From JBJHBP01 sp050485645 (lineage in GTDB: Bacteria; Pseudomonadota; Gammaproteobacteria; Steroidobacterales; Rariloculaceae), in NCBI GenBank assembly GCA_050485645.1, contig JBJHBT010000016.1:19709-83708 (forward strand): a DNA stretch of 64,000 nt. Direction: 5' to 3'. Of the stretch, positions 36,466 through 45,578 are shown in pieces (the stretch's first letter is position 1; each line of letters opens with the position of its first letter). The notes under the pieces were generated by a model that was not told the origin of the DNA, searched no databases, and was given only the letters and a program-made list of their open reading frames with translations. Position numbers and translations under genes: made by a program.

Positions 36466-38435
36466 GTGTCGGCATCCAGAACGTGCTGGAACTGCATCAG
36501 GTAGAGTTGTGCGGTGCGGCGTGCGGTGTCATGAATGCATCGGGCGAGATCGGGCTCGACGGCGATCGCGAGCTCAACCGCGTTGAGCCAGCGTTGCAGG
36601 TGGTGTTCGTCGTTGGCGCCGTGGTACTCGAGAAAGCGGAAGGCTGTCGGCGGCAGATCGAGCTGGCGTCGCAACAGCGGCAGTAACGCCGGCACGATGC
36701 GCTGGCCCGTCCCTTCGATGATGTAGATCGCGCCCAGCAGGCCGAGCGGATTGTCGGTTGCGGCCAGCGCGTGCAGGTAGGCGTTCAGCGCTTCGCCGCC
36801 GGGGTTGCGGCGCAGTGCATGCAGAGGCTCCCGGCCACCGGCGGCGATATAGTCCTCGTAGAGGATGTGGAAATCGTTCTGCTCCTCACCGGCGTGGGTT
36901 TCGATCAGCTCGCCCAGGGCGGCGAATGGCGCGCCGAGTGAGTCGACCGCCTCGCGCATCCACAGGCTGCCTTCACGCACCTGCGGCACCCATTGCGCCG
37001 TCCAGTTGCGATAGTCGGCAATCGTGAAGCGGCCGGCAACCAGCTTGTGCACCAGCGGCGTGCGCCACACATCGGAGCGGTAGTCGTGCCAGATGCCGCC
37101 CAGTTGCGTCAGCAGACGGCGCAGGTGGTCCGGGGCGTTGTCCGGGTCATGTGGCGGGGCGGGCAGCGGGTCGTGCGGCAGGGCAGGCGGCGCGGAGTCT
37201 GAAGGCTGTGTTGAACCCGACGGCGCATCAGCCTGCGGGCCATCCTGCACCGGCACCGGCACTGACGCCGACGCCGACGCTGGTGTCAGCGACAGGGGCC
37301 TGAACTGGCCGTCGGTGGCCTCGACCTCGAACAGCATCCAGGCCGCGCTGATGCGACCGGATTCCGGAATGAAGCACAGAACGGTCTCGCCGGGACGCAG
37401 CGTGTGGGTATCGAGAAACTCGGCGAGCATGATGTAGATCGATGCGGCCCCGGTATTGCCGCGCGTGGCGAGGTTGCTGTACCAGCGTTCGCGGGGGATC
37501 GTCAGCCCGGCCCTGTCGAGCAGTTCTTCGACGACCGGCGCGAAACGCGCGGATGAGTAGTGACACAGGAAGTGATCGACCCGTGAGGCATCGACCCAGC
37601 CGTCGCGCACCAGCGCCACGTACTCGTGAATCGAGACGTCGAACAGATGCGGCAGCAGGCGGATGTCCTGACGGATCGCGAGCGCACCGTCGGCTTCGGC
37701 TGCCGACGATGACGGGTAGTCGAGATACGAGCGTGCGCGGTCGGCCGACAGCCCCAGCTGCATGCATACCGGGTAGTCGCCGGCGAAGCTCTTCTGGTGC
37801 ACCCACTGCAGTTTCAGGTGCAGTCCGCCGCGCCCGCTCGGGTTTCGCGTCAGCAGCAGCGCACCGGCACCGTCGGAAAGCATCCAGCGCAGGAAGTGGG
37901 CGTCGAAGTCGGTGTCATAGCCTCGTGGGGCGAAGCGGCTCTTCTTGAACATGCGCGAAGGCATCTCGGCGGCAGCGGCGATCGCGTGCGGGTGTTCACC
38001 GAGTTCGATCGCCTGCGCTGCGTGCTTGATCGCCAGCACGCCGGCGGCACAGACGCCCTGGCTGGAGAGCGTTTCCATGGGCGACAACCCGAGTTCACCG
38101 TGGATCATACTGGCGAAGCCGGGCATGATCGCGTCGCCGCCGGATGAGCCGACGGCCAGCAGCCCGGCATCGTCCAGTGTGAAGTCGGCGCGCGCAGCGC
38201 AGTCGCGGATCGCCGCGGCCGCCAGTGCGGTGTGCGACATCGTCGTGTTGCCGTCGGTGTCGAGTGCGTAGTGACGTCGTTCGATGCCGTTCTCGGCGAG
38301 GATGCGCGCGCGGATGCGGGAGGAGGCACGGTTGATCGGCGCGATGTAGTCATCCATGCCATCGTTGTCGATCGGTGGGCCGGGCAGATGGTAGCCGGCG
38401 GCCTCGACATACACATGGTCGAAACGGGTGGGCAT
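36462..38435 (-). CDS. Fusion: ketoacyl-ACP synthase III + heme-oxygenase-like diiron oxygenase domain
   Basis: A 657-residue two-domain enzyme. Residues 1-375 are a FabH/KAS III-type thiolase fold with the full catalytic triad: C129 (SSQGVCAAG), H292 (FLCHYSS) and N327 (RGNTGAAS). A Pro/Ala/Ser linker (about 380-435) leads to an all-helical domain (437-640) like the heme-oxygenase-like diiron oxidases (HDO; UndA, SznF, BesC). Candidate iron ligands are E488, E512, H523, E574, H605 and D609, with H612 nearby; the spacing agrees with that family. GGAG lies 8 bases before the ATG. It would condense an acyl chain and then oxidise it or cleave it oxidatively. Product unknown. Confidence 0.85.
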   Translation of the reverse strand: MPTRFDHVYVEAAGYHLPGPPIDNDGMDDYIAPINRASSRIRARILAENGIERRHYALDTDGNTTMSHTALAAAAIRDCAARADFTLDDAGLLAVGSSGGDAIMPGFASMIHGELGLSPMETLSSQGVCAAGVLAIKHAAQAIELGEHPHAIAAAAEMPSRMFKKSRFAPRGYDTDFDAHFLRWMLSDGAGALLLTRNPSGRGGLHLKLQWVHQKSFAGDYPVCMQLGLSADRARSYLDYPSSSAAEADGALAIRQDIRLLPHLFDVSIHEYVALVRDGWVDASRVDHFLCHYSSARFAPVVEELLDRAGLTIPRERWYSNLATRGNTGAASIYIMLAEFLDTHTLRPGETVLCFIPESGRISAAWMLFEVEATDGQFRPLSLTPASASASVPVPVQDGPQADAPSGSTQPSDSAPPALPHDPLPAPPHDPDNAPDHLRRLLTQLGGIWHDYRSDVWRTPLVHKLVAGRFTIADYRNWTAQWVPQVREGSLWMREAVDSLGAPFAALGELIETHAGEEQNDFHILYEDYIAAGGREPLHALRRNPGGEALNAYLHALAATDNPLGLLGAIYIIEGTGQRIVPALLPLLRRQLDLPPTAFRFLEYHGANDEHHLQRWLNAVELAIAVEPDLARCIHDTARRTAQLYLMQFQHVLDADT

Positions 38436-38546
38436 CAGGTGATCTCCGTGGCGGTCACGGCGCGCATGTCGCGGCGATTATACGTACTTGAAAGGTGAAT
38501 GGCGTCGGGGTCGTCGCCAGCGGGGGTGCCCGCCCGGCTGTCATGG

Positions 38547-39422
38547 TTACTCGGTGCCGAGTGCGTTCATGACAGCTCTGACGGATATCTCCTGGTCATG
38601 CAGACAGTCGAGACTCGAGTCCGGCCGCAAGCTGCCGATCGAGAACTTGGCGAACGCCGGCACTTCGTCAATCCCGGGCAGACCATCGCCCTGTCCATCG
38701 GCGATGTTCCCGTGCAGCCGCGCGATCAACACCAGGTCAGCCAGGTCCGGGACCGGCCGTGGATCCCTGAACCAGTCGCCCCGGCTGCGCGCCACCTCGA
38801 TCATCTCCGGCTCGAAGTTCCAGTGTTTGAGCAGAACCATGCCAACCTGCGGCGCGTATCGGTTTACAGCACTCAGGACCTGTGCTTCGTTGGTGAGCTG
38901 CTCCTGATAACGTTTGAGGACATTCAGAATCGGCAGCACGCCGATGTCCTGCAGCAGTCCGGCCAGCAATGCGCGCTCCGGCGAAAAAAAGGGGCATTGG
39001 CGGGCGAGCACGGCAGAGCGCGCCGCAAGCTTCGTGCTTGTGCGCCATGTCCTGCGCATCAGCGCATCCAGCATGGCTGAGCGGGTGACGAACATGGATC
39101 GAAGTGCGTGTGCCGTGATGAGACTGCGCGTGTTGTCTACACCGAGTCGCGCTATCGCTCTCTCCACTTCACGTATCGGTGTCGTGCCGGCGTAGAGCGC
39201 GCTGTTGGCGATCTGGATCAGATAGGTCGTCGTCCCGGGATCCCCCTTGATGATCGCCGCGACTGCACCAAGGCTCCAGTTCGGGCTGGTCATCGCACCG
39301 TGGATACGAGCCGCGACGTCCGGCATGCTCGGCAGGCTCGCCCGATTACTGAGCACCTGCCGGCAGTAGTCCGAAATGATTGTAATGATGGGCGTCGGCT
39401 TGGCTGCAAGCACCTGGGGCAT
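38547..39422 (-). CDS. HDOD-domain signalling protein
   Basis: A 291-residue cytoplasmic protein. The HDOD domain covers about 25-225 (SLPSMPDVAARIHGAM, YLIQIANSALYAG, RAIARLGVDNTRSLI). The usual HD metal motif is degenerate (LLQDIGVLP), as in all HDOD proteins, so it is probably not a phosphohydrolase. Such proteins act in motility, competence or c-di-GMP output. No attached effector domain is visible. It is transcribed in the same direction as the fusion gene but lies downstream of the ABC genes, 111 bases from the fusion start. Confidence 0.85.
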   Translation of the reverse strand: MPQVLAAKPTPIITIISDYCRQVLSNRASLPSMPDVAARIHGAMTSPNWSLGAVAAIIKGDPGTTTYLIQIANSALYAGTTPIREVERAIARLGVDNTRSLITAHALRSMFVTRSAMLDALMRRTWRTSTKLAARSAVLARQCPFFSPERALLAGLLQDIGVLPILNVLKRYQEQLTNEAQVLSAVNRYAPQVGMVLLKHWNFEPEMIEVARSRGDWFRDPRPVPDLADLVLIARLHGNIADGQGDGLPGIDEVPAFAKFSIGSLRPDSSLDCLHDQEISVRAVMNALGTE

Positions 39423-39559
39423 TGGGGCCCGTACTCCGGTCAGTCGGTAATCCGGTTATCGGCACCTGGCGGCAGAAGTTGAGTACGGTGGTGTCACATC
39501 CTTGTATCACCTCGGTGACGAGGACCCGGGGATCCGGCGTTGCGAGGGGGTTCACCTGC

Positions 39560-40948
39560 TCACTCGTCAGAGCGGGTGAGTCTGCGCCACGCCATGGTCG
39601 CGACGATCAACGCCAGCAGAACCAGGTATAGCAGCCAACCGAACACCTGTGTCATCGGTATGCCCGGCTCGGCGAACTCGAAGGTGGGCAGGTGCTCGAT
39701 ATCGGCCGCTTTCAGTCTCTCGCGAGCGAAGATCATCGGCGCGTATCGTATCCGCCACTGATCGAGAAATGCCTCCGACCGGGATTCAAACGCAACCTGG
39801 CGTCGAGTGCCGGTGCCTGCTATTTCCGTCAGCAACGCATCGACGACGGCGGCAGGCGAGGCAAGACTCAGGCGCGTCAACCAGCGCTCTCTGTTCAGGC
39901 GCGCATTCGCAATCCGCTGCAGGACATCCTCGATGTCGCGTTCCACCTCCAGTTGCGAGACGTACAGCTTTGCCGACCAGTCCTCATCGGTATAGGTGAT
40001 GGCGGCAAGATCCGGGTTCCCGGCAGCGTACGTGAGGAGATTGGGCAACAGGTGGCTATTCGCCTCTTTTTCGGCTGTCCGCACCGCGACGATGCGCGAA
40101 AACTCCGTCGGCGGCGGCGACAGGCTGTGGGCGGCAGAAGCCGCCAGAGCCGGCGTCAGCACCACCACGATCAACCAGACCGCCGTACCGGTCAGCGCGA
40201 TCGCCTGTGCGGGTCGGCGCAGTGATCCGATGACTGTTGCGAGGCCGGCCCAGAACACCAGGTAGAGCGTTGCGGCCAGCAGCCACAGGAATAACGCGCC
40301 TGCCGGCGCACCTCGAATCAGCGACACGGCACCGATCAGAACCACACAGATCAGCAGCGGGGTCGAGCGTAGTGCCATGCGCAGCACCAGACGCCGCCCG
40401 TAGCTGCCCACAGCCCCGGTGACCGCGGCGAAATTCAACCGCGCGCTCGCCCGCTCATCCGCCAGCACGTTGAACGCCAGCGCCAGCGCGAACAGTGGCA
40501 GCAGAAGAACGACCAGAAAGCCGGCGTCGAAGCGGCCCGCGGCCAGTGTCAGGGGGCTGCCGAACTCATACTTGCGGAACAGGTTGTCGGCCCTCGTCAT
40601 CCACAGCGACACGCTGCCCGCCAGGGGGTGAATGTCTTCCTGACCAAAGCTCAACGATGCCAGCGCACCGGGCGGCCTGATCACCGCGGCTTCGGCGCGC
40701 GTAGGTTCCGATGGCCCCCAGGGGCTCAACGGAGTCACTCCAGCCTCTTCGCGCTGCAGTGTTTCGCGGTCAGCGATACGTTTATCCAGGGAACGCTGCA
40801 TCTCACTGGCGGCTTCGACGGCGCGGGCTGTTTCGAATCGCGCGCCGTTCCACAGACACAACAGGGTCAGCAGCGTCAGCAATACGACTGCCACGCGAAA
40901 CAGCGGGTCGCGAGCGGTCAACTTCCACTCCGCGTTCAGCGCAGTCAT
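39560..40948 (-). CDS. DUF3526-type ABC transporter permease (2)
   Basis: A 462-residue ABC-2 type membrane protein beginning MTALNAEWKLTARDPLFRV (ATG at 40948, overlapping the upstream stop). A first membrane helix at about 19-33 is followed by a large periplasmic loop, then five or more helices (VVLLLPLFALALAFNVLADE, LFLWLLAATLYLVFWAGLATVIG). The long soluble loop before the last helix (VVDALLTEIAGTGTRR...) is typical of DUF3526 permeases. It is the third gene of the ABC operon. Substrate not known. Confidence 0.75.
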   Translation of the reverse strand: MTALNAEWKLTARDPLFRVAVVLLTLLTLLCLWNGARFETARAVEAASEMQRSLDKRIADRETLQREEAGVTPLSPWGPSEPTRAEAAVIRPPGALASLSFGQEDIHPLAGSVSLWMTRADNLFRKYEFGSPLTLAAGRFDAGFLVVLLLPLFALALAFNVLADERASARLNFAAVTGAVGSYGRRLVLRMALRSTPLLICVVLIGAVSLIRGAPAGALFLWLLAATLYLVFWAGLATVIGSLRRPAQAIALTGTAVWLIVVVLTPALAASAAHSLSPPPTEFSRIVAVRTAEKEANSHLLPNLLTYAAGNPDLAAITYTDEDWSAKLYVSQLEVERDIEDVLQRIANARLNRERWLTRLSLASPAAVVDALLTEIAGTGTRRQVAFESRSEAFLDQWRIRYAPMIFARERLKAADIEHLPTFEFAEPGIPMTQVFGWLLYLVLLALIVATMAWRRLTRSDE

Positions 40949-42408
40949 CCCGTACGCTCCAGTCGTCGCACCACCAGCACGGACGCGAGCATCCCCAGCG
41001 CCCCCCACATCGCGAGGATCAGGGCATCCAGGCGCAACCTGGCAGCCGCACCCGGGACATCGGCGATTGCCGGCACGTTGTACGAAAACAGCGGTACCGT
41101 TTTCCAGAAGTCATCGTCCGACATGTTCGTGAAATACAGGCCACGTCCATGCAGCATCTGTTCTGTGTTCAGTACCCGCTGCACCTGACGGCGGTGTGTT
41201 TCCGCAGAGTGCGTGAAATGCTGCTGGTGCGTGATATCCGTGCCGGAGGCGGTTGCGGACAGCGTCTGCAGCGCGAGCGACGGTGACAACATGGTGAACC
41301 AGCGCAGCACCTGCAGCCGGCCCTGTTCCATCGAGGCAAGGCTGCCGTAGTAGTGATCGAATACCGTGTTGCCGTACTCCTCGTCCACCTGCAGCGCAAT
41401 GCCATCGAAGTCGAGTGGCAGTTCATCGACGCTGTCCACTCCGTAAGCCTCCAGTACCCGGGCGCGCAATGCCTCGGTGCGTTCGTTACCCGGATCGTGG
41501 CCATCCACACCCTCGGCGCGTGCGCGCCGGACCTCGGCCCAGAAGTCTCCGGCGGCGGTGTCCGGATACGCTGCTTCCGCGATGCCCGCCGCGAATCTTG
41601 GCACGAGCACGGCACTGAAAGTCCACAGCGTCAGCAGCACAAACAATGCCTGACGGCTGCGATGCATCAGACCCGACACCGCCAATGTCAGTGCAATCCA
41701 GATCAGCGCATACAGTGCATAGGCGGTGAACAGCCAGGACCAGCGCTGCGCCGTATCCGGTGCGGCATCGCCGACGGCGAATGCCGCAAGGCCGCTTCCG
41801 GCCAGCAGCGCCAGCAGCGGCACGCCAGCCACAGTGAGCAGCACCAGCGATTTGCCGATCAGCAAGTGGCTGCCACGCGCGCCCTGAAGCAGCTGCAGAC
41901 GCAGGCCGCCACGTTCGCGCTCACCGGCCAGGGTGGCGAAGCCCGCCAGAATGACCAGCAGCGGCAACAGCAGCTGCAGTATCCATGCCGGTGACAGTGT
42001 CCCGAAGCGCTGCAGCATCAGTCCGTGTGCCGCCGGCCTGGCTTCGGGCGGGTTCTGGTAATGCGCCTCCAGCCATACGGCCTCTCCCAGCCAGGCCGAC
42101 AAACCGGGATCGAATAGCGCAAGGCTTGCGCGAGGTTTGAAAGCGATCATGCCGAAATGCGCGGCCGAGTGAGGATTAACCTCGCCCTGTGTCTGCCAGA
42201 TCTCTCTATCGGCATCCGTGGCCGCGGAACGATCGGCGGCGTGTCTCGTCTGTTCAGCGACACCGGCCATGAAGGCGGGTATCGCGAGCAGCAGCAGTGC
42301 AACGGCCACGACGACGAATCGGTGGTCGCGCAGCACCTCGCGCCCACCGCGCAGAGCGATCGTCATCGCAACCGACATCGTGCTCCGGTGCGTCACGCCT
42401 GCGCTCAT
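40945..42408 (-). CDS. DUF3526-type ABC transporter permease (1)
   Basis: A 487-residue paralogue of the next gene with the same plan: an N-terminal helix (FVVVAVALLLLAIPAFMAGVAE), a periplasmic loop, the FATLAGERERGGLRLQLLQGA elbow seen in ABC-2 exporters, and several further helices. It overlaps both neighbours by 4 bases (ATGA), so the ATPase and both permeases are made together. Two different permeases imply a heterodimeric channel. Confidence 0.75.
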   Translation of the reverse strand: MSAGVTHRSTMSVAMTIALRGGREVLRDHRFVVVAVALLLLAIPAFMAGVAEQTRHAADRSAATDADREIWQTQGEVNPHSAAHFGMIAFKPRASLALFDPGLSAWLGEAVWLEAHYQNPPEARPAAHGLMLQRFGTLSPAWILQLLLPLLVILAGFATLAGERERGGLRLQLLQGARGSHLLIGKSLVLLTVAGVPLLALLAGSGLAAFAVGDAAPDTAQRWSWLFTAYALYALIWIALTLAVSGLMHRSRQALFVLLTLWTFSAVLVPRFAAGIAEAAYPDTAAGDFWAEVRRARAEGVDGHDPGNERTEALRARVLEAYGVDSVDELPLDFDGIALQVDEEYGNTVFDHYYGSLASMEQGRLQVLRWFTMLSPSLALQTLSATASGTDITHQQHFTHSAETHRRQVQRVLNTEQMLHGRGLYFTNMSDDDFWKTVPLFSYNVPAIADVPGAAARLRLDALILAMWGALGMLASVLVVRRLERTG

Positions 42409-43163
42409 GCCCGCATGTGCTCAACATAGAGACGATCGAGCGCATCCGCGGCGAGCGAATCCGCCTTGACCATGTCGACCAGCCGGCCGGCACGCATGAT
42501 GCCGATCCGATCCGCCACCTCGCGTGCGCGAAATACGTCGTGCGTGACCATCAGAATCGCTATCCCGGCATCACGCAGGGCACGCAGCCTCTCGCCGAAG
42601 TCATTGGCCGCCAGAGGATCCAGGCCGGAAAGGGGCTCATCCAGCAGCAGCGCGCGGGCCGACTTGGCCAGCGCGATCGCGATGCCGACTTTCTGCCGCA
42701 TGCCGCGCGAATAGGCGGAAAGCCGCTTGCAGGCGTCGCTCGGCGAAAGACCCGACCGCTCAAGCAGGCTCACGGCTTCAGCCTGACTCAGCGCCGCACC
42801 CGAGAGATGCGCGAAGTACTCGAGATTCTCGGTTCCGGTCAGCTGCGCGAACAGTTCGAGGCGGTCGGGGACATAAGCCAGTAACGACCGTGCGGACACA
42901 ACGTCTTCGTGCAACGGACGGCCATCGACAAGAATTTCGCCTTCGTCGATTGCCAGAAAGCCGAGAAACGAGTTGACGAGCGTGGTCTTTCCCGCGCCGT
43001 TGGCTCCCAGCAGACACACGATCTCTCCGGGGCCGACTTCGAGATTGACCGAGTCGAGCGCCTTCACGCCGTTGAACTGCTTGCTGACGTGATCGGCCTT
43101 AAGGATCGGCGCACCGGCATGTCCAGCCATGCGCGCGTCGCCGGGTACTGCATTCGCACTCAT
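42405..43163 (-). CDS. ABC transporter ATP-binding protein
   Basis: A 252-residue ATPase: Walker A GANGAGKTT, signature YSRGMRQKVG and Walker B LLLDEPLSGLDP are intact. The ATG at 43163 (MSANAVPGD) is preferred to a TTG 6 bases upstream. It is the first gene of the ABC operon and is divergent from the TonB-dependent receptor, with only 80 bases between start codons. The ABC-2 layout normally means export, or energy for envelope processes, rather than periplasmic-binding-protein import; no binding protein is present. Confidence 0.9.
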   Translation of the reverse strand: MSANAVPGDARMAGHAGAPILKADHVSKQFNGVKALDSVNLEVGPGEIVCLLGANGAGKTTLVNSFLGFLAIDEGEILVDGRPLHEDVVSARSLLAYVPDRLELFAQLTGTENLEYFAHLSGAALSQAEAVSLLERSGLSPSDACKRLSAYSRGMRQKVGIAIALAKSARALLLDEPLSGLDPLAANDFGERLRALRDAGIAILMVTHDVFRAREVADRIGIMRAGRLVDMVKADSLAADALDRLYVEHMRA

Positions 43164-43192
43164 CGACAAACTGCCTGAAGCTGTGCAAGGGA

Positions 43193-43207
43193 TGTTATCC
43201 TATAACA
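43193..43207. promoter_or_regulatory. Zur-box-like palindrome between divergent transport genes
   Basis: A 15-base inverted repeat TGTTAT-CCT-ATAACA. It matches the gammaproteobacterial Zur consensus TGTTATA-N-TATAACA at 14 of 15 positions. TATAAC within it (43201-43206) is a near-perfect -10 for the TonB receptor, 38 bases before its ATG. The other side lies 30 bases before the ATPase start, so one bound repressor could control both directions. Zinc control is an inference from the motif; Fur-family relatives such as MntR recognise somewhat similar sites. Confidence 0.6.
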
Positions 43208-43243
43208 GATCAGTGGTGGCGGGTATCCGCAGGAGTGCTTTTC

Positions 43244-45340
43244 ATGGTTCGTATCGTGCGAGCGTCAGCGGCAGCAGCTTTCACAGCAATCATTTCCGTG
43301 ACGGTTCTGGCAGGTGGCGCAACCGCGCAGCCCGCGGGCTCCGAGGTTGTGGATACCATCACTGTGACCTCCCGTTACGGCGTCCGGGAGGCCGTCACCG
43401 GCACGAAATCGACGGTGCCGATACTCGAAGTGCCGCAGTCCATTGCCGTTGTGGGCGAATCCCTGATCGCCGAGCGCAACCTGACAACGCTCTCCGACAC
43501 GCTGTACAACGTCAGCGGCGTATCCGACGTTGGCGCGCGGCGTGGCTTCGACAACATCGTGATTCGCGGTTTCACCGCATCCTCTTCGGTTTATCTGGAT
43601 GGACTGCGTGTTGAACGCGGTAACTGGAATGTCGCGCAGGAGCCCTTCGCCCTGGAGCGGGTGGAAGTCCTGAAGGGTCCGGGGTCTGTGCTGTTCGGGC
43701 AGGGCTCGCTCGGCGGCATCGTGAACCAGGTGAGCAAGACACCGGCCGCGACGCCGGCGCTGCGCCTGGCACTGTCAGCCGGACGCTTCGGTAGTCGCTC
43801 TGCCGCACTGGATGCCACCGGCGCACTGAATGACAGTGCGCGCATCACCGGGCGCGTGACCCTGCTGTATCGCGACCAGGAAGACTCGATCGATTTCACG
43901 CAGCAGCAGCGACTGCACCTGTCACCAACGCTGCAGTGGGCCAACGACAGCACCCGGTTCACGCTGCGCGGCAACGTCACGCGGGACCGCCACGATGGCA
44001 GCTACGTAGGCCTGCCGCCGGAAGGCACTTTCATGGAGAACCCCAATGGCCGGCTCCCTCGCAGCCTCTACATCGGTGAGCCGGATCATGATCGCGTGGA
44101 TGCCGATCGTTATCAGATAGGCTATCAGCTCGAGCATACGCTCGGCCCGGTCTGGCGTTTGCGTCACAACCTTCGTCACACCGACAGCGATGTGCTTTCC
44201 AATGCGACGTTCGCCAGCGCATTGGCTGACGACCAGCGCATGCTGACGCGCGGTTCGGCCAGCTTTGCTCAGGTGGACGAATCCACAGTGATGGACACGC
44301 ACTTCGAAGCGGGTTTCGAAGGAGGGCGGGTTAGTCACACGCTGCTGCTTGGCGTTGACCTGATGGCGCAACGCGTCGACAGCACCTTCGATTTCGGCTC
44401 GTTTCCGGCACTGGACCTGTTTGAGCCGGAGTACGGTGGTGCGCCGGGTCCGTTCTTTCCGATACTCGACTTCCGTCGCGGTGATGACCTGCATGCGGTC
44501 TACGCGCAAAACCTCATCCGAATCGGTGATCGCACCAGCCTGCTGATGGGCCTGCGATACGATGTGTCGCAGGCGAGGAACCTCAATCGCCTGAACGATA
44601 GCGCCCGCACACAGCGCGACCGCGATCTGACCACGCGTGTGGGCGTCAGTCACGAGCTGACGCCAGGGCTTGCGTTGTTTGCCGGTTATGCGGAGGCCTT
44701 CAATCCGAACTTCGGACTGGATCCGGACGGTCGTCCGTTCGAGGCCGAAACCGGCACACAGTACGAAGCCGGCATCAAGACGGATCTGGCCGATGGCCGT
44801 GTGCGTACGACATTCGCAGCCTATGAACTCACGCGCGACAACGTTCTGGTGCCATTCCCGGGCTTTCCCGGTGTGAGCATCCAGACTGGACGGCAGCGCA
44901 GTCGCGGACTGGAGAGCGACGTGGCGGTATCATTCGCGGATCGCTGGAACCTCACCGCCGCTTACGCGTACACGGACGTGAGCATTGTCCGCGATGCCAA
45001 TGCGGCGCTGATCGGCTCCCGTCCTGTCAGTGTGCCCAGGCATCAGCTCAGTGCCTGGCTTTCACATGACATTTCCACCGGACGCGGGCTGTTGCGTCTG
45101 GGGTTCGGCGGGCGTCATGTCACTCGACGGGAAGGCGCTCTGCCGAACAGCTATCGGCTGCCGGACTACCAGCTGCTCGACGCCGCACTCATCTATCGAC
45201 AGTCCCGGTGGGAGATGCAGCTGAACATCGACAACCTCACCAACAAACGGTATGTGGCTTCCGCCTCGCCCACGGGTACGCGTACGGTGCTGCTGGGTGA
45301 GCCGCTCACGACGACTGCCACGATACGCTACAGGCTCTGA
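43244..45340 (+). CDS. TonB-dependent siderophore/metallophore receptor
   Basis: A 698-residue outer-membrane receptor. AGGAG lies 8 bases before the ATG. The signal peptide ends near LAGGATAQ. A TonB box (DTITVTSR) and plug domain follow (EVPQSIAVVGESLIAERN, IRGFTASSSVYLDGLR, RVEVLKGPGSVLFGQGSLGG). The rest is a 22-strand barrel ending in RYRL. The plug signatures place it with FhuA/siderophore-type receptors. With the Zur-like operator, its cargo may be a zinc chelate, not iron. It lies divergent from the DUF3526 ABC operon. Confidence 0.9.
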   Translation: MVRIVRASAAAAFTAIISVTVLAGGATAQPAGSEVVDTITVTSRYGVREAVTGTKSTVPILEVPQSIAVVGESLIAERNLTTLSDTLYNVSGVSDVGARRGFDNIVIRGFTASSSVYLDGLRVERGNWNVAQEPFALERVEVLKGPGSVLFGQGSLGGIVNQVSKTPAATPALRLALSAGRFGSRSAALDATGALNDSARITGRVTLLYRDQEDSIDFTQQQRLHLSPTLQWANDSTRFTLRGNVTRDRHDGSYVGLPPEGTFMENPNGRLPRSLYIGEPDHDRVDADRYQIGYQLEHTLGPVWRLRHNLRHTDSDVLSNATFASALADDQRMLTRGSASFAQVDESTVMDTHFEAGFEGGRVSHTLLLGVDLMAQRVDSTFDFGSFPALDLFEPEYGGAPGPFFPILDFRRGDDLHAVYAQNLIRIGDRTSLLMGLRYDVSQARNLNRLNDSARTQRDRDLTTRVGVSHELTPGLALFAGYAEAFNPNFGLDPDGRPFEAETGTQYEAGIKTDLADGRVRTTFAAYELTRDNVLVPFPGFPGVSIQTGRQRSRGLESDVAVSFADRWNLTAAYAYTDVSIVRDANAALIGSRPVSVPRHQLSAWLSHDISTGRGLLRLGFGGRHVTRREGALPNSYRLPDYQLLDAALIYRQSRWEMQLNIDNLTNKRYVASASPTGTRTVLLGEPLTTTATIRYRL

Positions 45341-45538
45341 TCGCTTCCGCGAACATGTACTCGATCTGCAACCAGGGCTGTGTCGGTGCAGCGGCTGGCC
45401 GAGCGCCCGGTCGGAAGCGTCACTGCCGCCGACCGCTCCCCCGCGATTGACCACGACATGTATCCGGAAACCCGTGTGCTGCCGTGTGACTGTCCGAACC
45501 CGGTGACGGGGCAGGCATGGCAGAGAGCATGAACACGC

Positions 45539-45578
45539 ACTAACGAACACTAACGAGCACTAACGAGCACTAACGAGA
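45539..45578. repeat. 10-bp tandem repeat (4 copies)
   Basis: Four copies of ACTAACGA(G/A)C run from 45539 to 45578. The last copy contains the stop codon of the minus-strand repeat-protein gene and its final four codons. It resembles a slippage-prone spacer. The 229-base interval from 45341 holds no other feature apart from weak partial frames. Confidence 0.9.
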
